7,778 nucleotides of DNA from Treponema sp. (lineage in GTDB: Bacteria; Spirochaetota; Spirochaetia; Treponematales; Breznakiellaceae), in NCBI GenBank assembly GCA_031270205.1, contig JAISYA010000203.1, positions 1-7,778 of the forward strand, read 5' to 3'. Below, in pieces: positions 1 to 6,063 of this stretch. The position numbers were made by a program, and so were the translations under genes. Position 1 is the stretch's first letter. Every line of letters begins with the position of its first letter. Under the pieces are notes generated by a model. The model did no database searches, was not told where the DNA came from, and saw nothing but the letters and a program-made list of their open reading frames with translations.

Positions 1-3000
1 GATGATGACCGGGCAGAGGGCGTTTTGTGACGCGAGCGCCTGAAAGGCGGCGGTAATTTCGCTGCCGGAAAGCGCAATAAGCCGCTCCAGCTTTCTTTTC
101 CGGTAGCTGTCCTCAATGCCGGTGAGGAAACGGAAGAAATCGGTCAGGCCTTTTTCCGCGGCGGTATGGGGCCGGGTTTCCCGCGCGTAACAGCCGATGA
201 TCGCTTTCACCAGGTCGTCATTTTGACGACAGTCGTCCTCTTCGCCGCCGTTTTTGGCTGAAGACGCGGCCCGTTTCCGCGCGCCGTTTTGCAGAATCGT
301 CCGAAAGGCGTCCAGGGAACGCAGGGGATTGGGGTCGCGGTAGGTGGCAAGGGAGAAGCACCCCTCAAGGCTGTCCGGATTGGCGAAAGCGCCGTAAGCG
401 CCGCCCTTCATGCGGATGTCTTCCCAGAGCGCGCCGGTGGAAAGCTGGTGAGCCAGTACCGTTTCGGCAACCTGGCCGGGGGAGTCAAAGGGCGCGGCCC
501 TGAGCGTCATGGCGGCAAAACCGACTTGCAGTGAAGGCGAGGCAAACACTTCGGCGGCGGGGACGAACGACGACGCGGTTTCGGCCGCCGCTAGAGTGGC
601 AGGGTTGCGGGGGCGGGGCGGGCCGAAACGGGCGAATCTGCCGGCAAGCAAAGCGGCGCCGGACTTGAGGGCCGAGCCTGAAAGGTTGGCGATAAGTCCC
701 CCTGCGGCGATTCTGTCCCGCAAGCCGCGCAGTTTTGCGCATATTTCAGCGGTGTCAAGGCCGGCGAGGCGGTGCGAAAACTCAAGCTGGGTAAGGCCGC
801 CCCATATTTCCTCAACCTGCCTGGCGCGGGAAGCAAAGCGGCCCGACCTGCCGGCGGCGAAACTGTGGCCCGAAGGGGCAAGACTCGAATCAAACTCGTT
901 TTTCATTTCCAGCGCCAGGTCCCTTATCCTCCGCTGATCGGAAAAATCCGCCTCGCTTATCAGGCGCAGGGCCAGATCCAGAGAGGGCGCTGTTTTTTCG
1001 TCCAGACATTTCAGGCGGTAGACGAGCCAGTCCCGGCCGCCAAGATCGAAAACGCCCGAAGGGGTTTCGATGCGGCTGTCGGAGAGGACGGCGGAAGAGG
1101 TATGCGGAATGGCGTTAAAGCCGCCCGCGGTACGGGCCAGCAGGCTTGAAACTTCGCCGTAGTCCATGCCGGGAAGGCCTACGGAAACCACGGCGCGGGA
1201 GAAAAGGCAAATCCAGGGATAATCCTCCGGGGCGAGTACGTCCAGGGGAAAGGCAAGGTCGACGTAGGTGATGCCGTTGGTGTAAAGCTCGTGGCAGAGG
1301 AGGGGTACGCCGCGCAGGTCCTCAAGGCGGCGGGGAACGATTTCCGGCTCGGCGGAAAGATCGTTACGCGAAAGATGGGGGATGGCGGCAAGCGCTTCGG
1401 GGCTGTCGTCTTCACTCTGAATCTTTTCCAGTTCCGCGGATTTCTCGGCGATTTCACGGCGGTCTTCTTCGCTCATGCCGCGCACGGTTTTTGCCAAGAC
1501 TTCGGCAAGCCGCGCTTCCTGTCCCGGCAGGAAATCATCTTTAGGTTCCAAAACCACCAGCGCGCGGTGGGGATTATCAATAAAATATTTTTGAATAAGT
1601 GATTCAAAATAGCGGCTAACGCTGCCTGTGGTCTCTTCGGCCAGGCGGCGCTTTATTTTTTCCATGGCGGGCGCGAAAAGCAGGCTCTCCCAGGGCTTGT
1701 TCCCGTGGAGCCAGCCCCGCAGCGAGCGGCGCATCCACACCAGCGAGAAAGGCCCGCCGGAGCGGCGGATTTCCCGGTGGGCGAATTCCATGGACAGCAG
1801 CGCCGCCTCTATTTCTTCCTGCGGGATGCCTTCGCTTGCGAGCCGCCGCAGCTCTCCGAGAATCAGGTCTTCCACCTGTTTGCCCGCTTCTTCAGCAGCG
1901 CCGTCCACGCCGCGCAAGCCCGCCACAAACAGGGTTTCCCGAATTTCGCCCTCCATGCCGGAAACCGGGGAGAGGTCTTCCCCAATGCCGGACTCTATGA
2001 GGGCGCGGGTCAGCGGAGAGCCGTCGTGGCCCAGGAGGATTTCGGTCAGCGCCGCCAGGGCGATGTTCTCGCCGGTGTCGGTAATGTCGGAACAGAGCCA
2101 GGAAAGAAACACCGTCAACTTTTTCTCACCGCCGGCCGGGCAGGGAATACGGAGTTTTTTCGGCGCGTTCCAGCGTCCGGTTTTAGCAAGAGGAGGGGAG
2201 GCCGCGCCGGGATCAAGACGGGAAAAAAATTCCCCATTGAGGAAAGCAAGCTGCCTCTCTGTGGGGATATTGCCCGCAAGGAAAACCCGGCAGTTCGCCG
2301 GCGAATAACGGCGGCGGTGGAATTCCCTGAGGCCCTCCCAGCTTAAATCGGGGATGTGTTCGGGGTCGCCGCCTGATTCAAAAGCGTAAGGCGTGCCGGG
2401 CATGACCGCCTTGACCGACCAGAGCGCGGCGTAGGCGTCCAATGACGAGTAAGCGCCTTTCATCTCGTTATAAACCACGCCGGTTATGGAAAGCCTGCCC
2501 GCATCCGCGGTGTCTTCATTGGCTTTCGCAAACTCGAAACGGTGTCCTTCCTGCATAAAAGTCCACTCGGAAAGGCGGGGCCGGAAGACCGCGTCGCCGT
2601 ATACCGACATGAGGTTGAAGTAATCGTGTTCATTGACGGAGCTGGCGGGGTAGAGCGTTTTGTCGGGAAAAGTCCATGCGTTGAGAAATGTCTGCAGGCT
2701 CCCCTGGGCAAGCACCAGGAAGGCGTCTTTGAGCGGATAACGCTCGGAGCCGCAAAGGACCGAATGTTCAAGAATGTGGGCCACGCCGGTATCGTCATCC
2801 GGAAAAGTGGCAAACGCGAACGCGAACAGATTTTCGCTGTCGTCATTGAGAATGTGAAAAACCTCTGCGCCGCTTTTTTCATGCCTGGCCCAGATGCCCT
2901 CGGCCCGCAATTCGGGAAGATCAACCACATCAAGAACGGCGAACCCGCTGTCAAGGATTTGCCCCTTCCGCAGATTCGTCCGCTCCGCCGCCGTACCGTT

Positions 3001-3021
3001 ACGCGCCATCACATCACTCAT
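1..3021 (-). CDS. M16C zinc metallopeptidase, presequence-protease (PreP/Cym1) type, 3' end cut by the window edge
   Basis: Family knowledge: M16C enzymes are single-chain clamshell peptidases that trap and degrade short unstructured peptides. Seen: the frame is open for all 1007 codons with no stop. The inverted zinc motif HxxEH is at H82-I-L-E85-H86, and the likely third zinc ligand is E186 in VYNEMKGAYSS, 100 residues on, close to the spacing in PreP. The linker typical of the M16C-associated domain begins near residue 483 (NPHRALVVLEPKDDF). The C-terminal half has R870-M-K-G-G-A-Y876, matching the conserved Arg/Tyr pair of PreP that helps bind substrate. All catalytic parts are therefore present and the enzyme should be active. 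PreP relatives are about 970-1040 residues, so little is missing. The start is ATG at 3021, with GAGGA 9 nt upstream (3031-3035); it overlaps the fliG stop as ATGA. No signal peptide is visible, so a cytoplasmic role is likely. Confidence 0.93.
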   Translation of the reverse strand, partial: MSDVMARNGTAAERTNLRKGQILDSGFAVLDVVDLPELRAEGIWARHEKSGAEVFHILNDDSENLFAFAFATFPDDDTGVAHILEHSVLCGSERYPLKDAFLVLAQGSLQTFLNAWTFPDKTLYPASSVNEHDYFNLMSVYGDAVFRPRLSEWTFMQEGHRFEFAKANEDTADAGRLSITGVVYNEMKGAYSSLDAYAALWSVKAVMPGTPYAFESGGDPEHIPDLSWEGLREFHRRRYSPANCRVFLAGNIPTERQLAFLNGEFFSRLDPGAASPPLAKTGRWNAPKKLRIPCPAGGEKKLTVFLSWLCSDITDTGENIALAALTEILLGHDGSPLTRALIESGIGEDLSPVSGMEGEIRETLFVAGLRGVDGAAEEAGKQVEDLILGELRRLASEGIPQEEIEAALLSMEFAHREIRRSGGPFSLVWMRRSLRGWLHGNKPWESLLFAPAMEKIKRRLAEETTGSVSRYFESLIQKYFIDNPHRALVVLEPKDDFLPGQEARLAEVLAKTVRGMSEEDRREIAEKSAELEKIQSEDDSPEALAAIPHLSRNDLSAEPEIVPRRLEDLRGVPLLCHELYTNGITYVDLAFPLDVLAPEDYPWICLFSRAVVSVGLPGMDYGEVSSLLARTAGGFNAIPHTSSAVLSDSRIETPSGVFDLGGRDWLVYRLKCLDEKTAPSLDLALRLISEADFSDQRRIRDLALEMKNEFDSSLAPSGHSFAAGRSGRFASRARQVEEIWGGLTQLEFSHRLAGLDTAEICAKLRGLRDRIAAGGLIANLSGSALKSGAALLAGRFARFGPPRPRNPATLAAAETASSFVPAAEVFASPSLQVGFAAMTLRAAPFDSPGQVAETVLAHQLSTGALWEDIRMKGGAYGAFANPDSLEGCFSLATYRDPNPLRSLDAFRTILQNGARKRAASSAKNGGEEDDCRQNDDLVKAIIGCYARETRPHTAAEKGLTDFFRFLTGIEDSYRKRKLERLIALSGSEITAAFQALASQNALCPVII

Positions 3022-3035
3022 ACAAATACATCCTC
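3018..3035 (-). promoter_or_regulatory. ATGA stop-start overlap with Shine-Dalgarno for the M16C peptidase gene
   Basis: The fliG stop TGA (3020-3018) and the peptidase ATG (3021-3019) share bases as ATGA. GAGGA at 3035-3031, inside the last fliG codons, lies 9 nt before the ATG. This is a classic layout for translational coupling and fixes the peptidase start. Confidence 0.75.
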
Positions 3036-4160
3036 ATCGCTTTCAAGCATTATTTTTCCTTCTTCACGGGCAAGCCTGAACCAGGCAAGGAATTCCCCGG
3101 CGGCGGCGTTGCAGTCGCGGACCGGCGCCGCGCCGAGAATTTCCCCTTCCTCGCGGATCAAACCTCTGCGCCCGGAGGAAACACAGGCGAGAATCTTGGC
3201 GCAGAATTCGGCGCTCCTGCCTTTCAGCAAAAGCGCGATTTCCCTGTCGGACATGGTTTTGAGTTTTTCCTGCAAAGGCCGGTCAAAGGCCAGGATCACA
3301 TCGTCCAGGGTGTAGAGCCTGTCCTTGAGATCCCTGCCGATGCCGGGACTGTCCGTTTCCAGCTCGTTGATGATACGGTCGCCGAATGAATAGTCCGCCT
3401 GTTTAAGAATCGCCGCGAGGGCCTTCATGCCGTCTATTTCGATATCTTTCGCGCCGCCTCCGCCGATGTGCCGGGCCTTCTCCCTGAGCGCGGCGGCTAT
3501 TCGCTCCAGGACATCAGGCGCGACTTCCCTCCGGCGGGCAACGCGCCTTAAAATTTCGGCTTTGCGCGCCGGGGGAAATTTGCCCAGGGTTCCGGCGGAC
3601 AGTTTCGGGGGAAGCCGCGAAAGGATCAGCGCTACGGCGGAGGGGCTGTCTTCTTTTAATAGCAGCGCAATCTGCTCCGGTGCGAATTCTTCCATAAAAC
3701 TGAATACATTTTCTTTTGAATCCGGAACGGCTTTATTGAGCAGGGCCTCGCCCTTTTCAGGGCCCAGCGCGGCGTAGAGTATACGGCGGGCAGCGCCGAC
3801 GCCGCCCGAAGAAGAACCCGAATAGTTATAAGGCTCGGAGAGCAGGGAGCGGAATTCCGCGAGAATCTCCTCCCCTTCTTCCGCACCGATTCCCCGGATG
3901 GAGGCGATCTCGGCGGAAATCGCCTCAACCTGCTCAGGATCAAGTTCCGCGAGGATACGCGCCGCCCGGTCACCGCCGATAAGAATGAGAAACTTGGCGA
4001 CCCGCCGGTATTTTGAATTTTTGCCGCCTTCGGCCACGGGCGGCTCGTTCCGCCGGACCGGCTTTGCCGTTTTTAACAACCCGTCAGGATCGCCCGTTTC
4101 CGTGGTTTTCCGCATGGTTTTCCGGTAGGACTCAATGCCCCGCTGTAGTATGTTTCCCAT
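3018..4160 (-). CDS. fliG: FliG-family flagellar motor switch protein, divergent paralogue
   Basis: FliG forms the rotor ring of the flagellar C-ring: its N domain binds FliF, its middle domain binds FliM, and its C domain meets the stator. Seen in 380 residues: an extra polar N-terminal extension (1-50); an N domain from about 52 (VAKFLILIGGDRAARILAEL); a middle domain about 160-230; a GGGG hinge at 233-236; and a C domain about 243-375 ending in EEGKIMLESDEDVFV. Oddities: the usual EHPQ motif of the middle domain reads EDSP (170-173), and the torque-helix motif that usually resembles DDRSIQ reads FDRPLQ (292-297). Family knowledge: spirochaetes carry two FliG proteins, and the second often sits outside the flagellar operon, so I infer this is the FliG1-like copy. 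The start is ATG at 4160, without a Shine-Dalgarno; a TTG at 4184 would add 8 residues (LVCYSCK-like) and looks less natural. It is translationally coupled to the M16C gene downstream. Confidence 0.88.
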   Translation of the reverse strand: MGNILQRGIESYRKTMRKTTETGDPDGLLKTAKPVRRNEPPVAEGGKNSKYRRVAKFLILIGGDRAARILAELDPEQVEAISAEIASIRGIGAEEGEEILAEFRSLLSEPYNYSGSSSGGVGAARRILYAALGPEKGEALLNKAVPDSKENVFSFMEEFAPEQIALLLKEDSPSAVALILSRLPPKLSAGTLGKFPPARKAEILRRVARRREVAPDVLERIAAALREKARHIGGGGAKDIEIDGMKALAAILKQADYSFGDRIINELETDSPGIGRDLKDRLYTLDDVILAFDRPLQEKLKTMSDREIALLLKGRSAEFCAKILACVSSGRRGLIREEGEILGAAPVRDCNAAAGEFLAWFRLAREEGKIMLESDEDVFV

Positions 4161-4174
4161 TTTGCAACTGTAGC

Positions 4175-4203
4175 AGACTAACAATATAACGCTTAACTGT
4201 CAA
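4175..4203 (-). promoter_or_regulatory. Candidate promoter of the fliG-M16C unit
   Basis: Minus strand: a perfect TTGACA (4203-4198), then a 17-bp spacer, then TAGTCT (4180-4175), a poor -10 box matching TATAAT at 3 of 6 positions. Transcription would begin near 4168, only about 8 nt before the fliG ATG. That agrees with the missing Shine-Dalgarno and suggests a nearly leaderless mRNA. The -35 is good but the -10 is weak, so this is tentative. Confidence 0.35.
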
Positions 4204-4223
4204 GGAAGCGCGTTGCCTTGACA
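4198..4223. promoter_or_regulatory. Perfect inverted repeat TGTCAAGG-N10-CCTTGACA, possible operator
   Basis: The 8-bp arms at 4198-4205 and 4216-4223 are exactly complementary around a 10-bp spacer (aagcgcgttg). Each arm contains a TTGACA hexamer, one per strand, pointing outward. The minus-strand hexamer is the candidate -35 of fliG; I find no matching -10 for the plus-strand one. With no T-run after it, it does not look like a terminator. A dimeric repressor or activator site is the simplest reading, but no regulator is encoded here to support it. Confidence 0.4.
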
Positions 4224-4286
4224 AAATTTCAAAATAGGCTGCACCATAAACTACCCGGATTACAAGCTGGTCGATATGGGAACTGC

Positions 4287-4320
4287 CCCAATTGTGTTTA
4301 AGCAGGAACGCACGGTTGGG
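4287..4320 (+). other. Predicted RNA hairpin in the fliG/exported-protein intergenic region
   Basis: CCCAATTGTG (4287-4296) pairs along its whole length with CACGGTTGGG (4311-4320) around a 14-nt loop. Two of the ten pairs are T-G wobbles, which are allowed in a plus-strand RNA but become A-C mismatches on the minus strand. The structure therefore fits a plus-strand transcript better than minus-strand RNA or a DNA operator. No known RNA family is recognised. Confidence 0.35.
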
Positions 4321-4331
4321 AATGTAAGGCG

Positions 4332-4359
4332 CGGATAAATGACAGCCGCCATTTATTCG
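4332..4359 (+). other. Second predicted hairpin, CGGATAAATG / CATTTATTCG
   Basis: Arms 4332-4341 and 4350-4359 form ten pairs around an 8-nt loop (acagccgc), with a perfect 7-bp inner stem ATAAATG/CATTTAT and a single G-T wobble. It follows the 4287-4320 hairpin by 11 nt. Together they could be part of a structured leader of the downstream gene or a small RNA. No T-run follows directly, so it is not a standard terminator. Confidence 0.35.
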
Positions 4360-4422
4360 AAAGTCCGATGCGCCCGGTTCCTGAGCGCCTGCCCTGAGTG
4401 AAGTCTGTGGTTTTTCTTCAAC

Positions 4423-4450
4423 TAAAGTTCTCCGCCCATAATGGGGATAA
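4423..4450 (+). promoter_or_regulatory. Weak sigma-28 (FliA)-like promoter
   Basis: TAAAGTTC (4423-4430), 12 bases, then GGGGATAA (4443-4450). The known FliA consensus is TAAAGTTT, 11 bases, GCCGATAA, so the boxes match well but the spacer is one base long. Transcription would start near 4457, making an ATG at 4459 leaderless. A CATAAT at 4437-4442 is a rival sigma-70 -10 without a good -35. Low certainty. Confidence 0.25.
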
Positions 4451-4458
4451 TAAAAGAG

Positions 4459-4959
4459 ATGCGTATTACCCAAAAAATCATTCTGTGCCTGCTGCCGTTC
4501 TTCGCGGCGGCGCTGTACGCCGAAACCGCCGTTGAATTCCGCGATTTTCCCTGGGGAACCGGCATGGCGGAATTCACCGGCAAAATGGGAAAACCTGTTT
4601 CACGGGAAGAAATTGACGGCCTTGTCTCCCTGGTCTATGAAAACATTGAGGTGTCCGGATATACCACTTACATGGTAGTATACTTCTCCAGGACCGGCCT
4701 TGAGGGCGGAACGTACTATTTCCTCACCAAAGATTTGGACGAACTGATGAAATGCTATCAGGAACTGCAAAAAGAGCTTCTTGACCGGTACGGCCCCACC
4801 AGCCTCCGCGACAACATAATAAGGGAACGGCGGCCCTACGAAACTTCCTGGAACCTTGAAAGCGGCTATGTCTACCTCAAAGTCAACACCCGTCTCGGCG
4901 AACCGGTTACCCTCTGGTACTCTTCCCCCGCACTGACCAAAAAGCTTTTCGGCGGCTAA
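4459..4959 (+). CDS. Small exported protein of unknown function
   Basis: The product is 166 residues from the ATG at 4459. Residues 1-21 are a clear signal peptide: MRITQK, then a hydrophobic core, then ALYA with predicted cleavage before E22. There is no lipobox cysteine at the cleavage site, so a periplasmic or outer-envelope location is inferred rather than a lipoprotein. The mature part starts with an FPWG motif (30-33) in VEFRDFPWGTGMAEF, then alternates strand-like and helical stretches and ends in GEPVTLWYSSPALTKKL. I do not recognise the family; 'pWG' openings of this kind occur in small exported hypothetical proteins, but that is only a loose resemblance. An ATG at 4441 would add six residues (GIIKEM) and place charge before the signal peptide; 4459 gives the cleaner signal peptide, with GGGGA 11 nt upstream as the only ribosome-site candidate. 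It is the sole plus-strand gene, divergent from fliG and convergent with tsaD. Confidence 0.8.
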   Translation: MRITQKIILCLLPFFAAALYAETAVEFRDFPWGTGMAEFTGKMGKPVSREEIDGLVSLVYENIEVSGYTTYMVVYFSRTGLEGGTYYFLTKDLDELMKCYQELQKELLDRYGPTSLRDNIIRERRPYETSWNLESGYVYLKVNTRLGEPVTLWYSSPALTKKLFGG

Positions 4960-4975
4960 AATTACCGCGCCTTTT
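4951..4975 (+). terminator. Weak terminator-like hairpin after the exported-protein gene
   Basis: GGCGG (4951-4955) pairs with CCGCGCC (4965-4971) through four G-C pairs and a bulge, followed by TTTT (4972-4975). It overlaps the stop codon and sits in the 27-bp gap to the convergent tsaD. The stem is short, so termination strength is doubtful. Confidence 0.3.
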
Positions 4976-4986
4976 ACTTCCCAATC

Positions 4987-6054
4987 TCAGGGGTACTTTT
5001 TCTTGAAGCCCATAACCCGCGCCAAGGGGGCAACGCTCAGGGGCGAGCGCTCCCCGCGGGAAAGGTAGTGATAGCCGATGCCGGCGATCATGGCGCCGTT
5101 GTCGCCGCAGAATTCCAGGGGCGGAAATACGCAGCGGAGATCGTTCCGTTCCGCGAGGCGGGCGCGGAGGTAAGAGTTGGCGGCCACGCCGCCGCCCGCC
5201 ACGATGGTTGAAAGGCCGGTGTCCTCTGCGGCGTTGAACAGGGCCCGCAGCAGAATGTCCACCGCAGTTTTCTGAAAAGACGCGGCAATGTCGCAGGCGC
5301 TGGTCCAGGAAGGAACGGCGGAAGCGGATGAATTTGCGGAAGCCGCCTCTTCCGCGCCGCGCCGCTTGCGGGCAAATAATGCCAGTTGATTTATCACCGC
5401 GGTTTTCAGGCCGGAATAGGAAACATCATAACGGTGTTCCCCCTTGTGGAGATTCGGCAGGGGGAAGCGAAAGGCATCGCTGTCGCCGGATTGGGCCATC
5501 CGGTCGATCACCGCGCCGCCGGGATAGCCAAACCCGTAATGTTTTGCCACCTTGTCGAAAGCCTCTCCCGCCGCGTCGTCAATCGTGGTTCCCAGCACGG
5601 TGATCTGGTCAAAACTATCCGCCCGGCAGATGATACTGTGGCCGCCTGAAACGAGCAGCCCCAGAAAGGGATAGGGCGGGGCGTCATGGGCAAGGCGCGG
5701 GGCGTACAGATGAGCCAGCATGTGGTCTACGGCGATAAGGGGAATGTTCCGCGCCCAGGCAAAGGCCTTGGCAAAAGAAAGCCCCACGAGGAGGGAACCG
5801 AGCAGGCCCGGCCGGTTTGTCGCCGCCACGGCGTCAATGTCCTTTTGCGCAAGGCCGGCCCTGTCCAGCGCTTCTTTCACCACCGCGTAGATCCATTCGG
5901 TGTGTTTGCGGCTGGCGATTTCGGGAACCACCCCGTTGTACGGCGCGTGAAAAGGTATCTGCGTAGCCACCACATTGGAGAGAACCTTCCTGCCGTCTTC
6001 CACCACGGCGGCGGCGCACTCGTCGCAGGATGTTTCTATGCCGAGCACTTTCAT
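4987..6054 (-). CDS. tsaD: tRNA N6-adenosine threonylcarbamoyltransferase TsaD
   Basis: TsaD (Gcp/Kae1/YgjD) transfers the threonylcarbamoyl group from threonylcarbamoyl-AMP to A37 of ANN-decoding tRNAs, working in the cytoplasm with TsaB and TsaE. Seen in 355 residues: the N-terminal MKVLGIETSCDEC signature; EIASRKH at 45-51; the metal-binding pair H111-x3-H115 in DHMLAHLYA; LLVSGGHS (133-140); the GEAFDKVAK phosphate-loop region (163-171); SYSGLKTAV (212-220); VAGGGVAAN (285-293); and the C-terminal metal ligand D318 in CGDNGAMIA. All catalytic residues are present. It is about 18 residues longer than the E. coli protein (337), mostly from a basic then Ala/Ser-rich insertion near 229-250. 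It starts 9 bp after the deacetylase stop, so the two are probably co-transcribed. No clear Shine-Dalgarno precedes the ATG. Confidence 0.97.
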   Translation of the reverse strand: MKVLGIETSCDECAAAVVEDGRKVLSNVVATQIPFHAPYNGVVPEIASRKHTEWIYAVVKEALDRAGLAQKDIDAVAATNRPGLLGSLLVGLSFAKAFAWARNIPLIAVDHMLAHLYAPRLAHDAPPYPFLGLLVSGGHSIICRADSFDQITVLGTTIDDAAGEAFDKVAKHYGFGYPGGAVIDRMAQSGDSDAFRFPLPNLHKGEHRYDVSYSGLKTAVINQLALFARKRRGAEEAASANSSASAVPSWTSACDIAASFQKTAVDILLRALFNAAEDTGLSTIVAGGGVAANSYLRARLAERNDLRCVFPPLEFCGDNGAMIAGIGYHYLSRGERSPLSVAPLARVMGFKKKYP

Positions 6055-6063
6055 GTTACGCGC

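Larger units (their letters stand above)
4161..4458. other. Gene-free stretch between fliG and the small exported-protein gene
   Basis: About 300 bases with no convincing coding frame in either direction; the minus-strand frame reaching from 4473 into fliG has no recognisable content. The stretch holds the inverted repeat at 4198-4223, the two hairpins at 4287-4359 and a weak sigma-28-like promoter at 4423-4450. Part 4360-4410 shows only a short direct repeat CCTGAG (4380-4385 and 4393-4398). It is the divergent promoter region for the genes on either side. Confidence 0.6.

Noticed and set aside
1545..1554. GTTCCAAAAC inside the M16C gene, matching the core of the right-hand repeats
   Set aside because: It encodes part of the conserved VVLEPKDD stretch, has no palindromic partner arm of the repeat type, and a 10-base match can arise by chance.
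1628..2346. Two long overlapping plus-strand frames opposite the M16C gene
   Set aside because: Both are Arg/Ser-rich mirror frames of an uninterrupted and well-supported peptidase.
4224..4440. tmRNA, group II intron end or degraded transposase in the gene-free stretch
   Set aside because: None of the diagnostic elements (TΨC-like arm and CCA end, domain V, transposase motifs) could be found.
4132..4473. Minus-strand open frame of 113 codons across the fliG upstream region
   Set aside because: It overlaps the fliG start and the divergent gene's start, has no recognisable domain or ribosome site, and reads through the palindromes. Intergenic DNA is the better reading.
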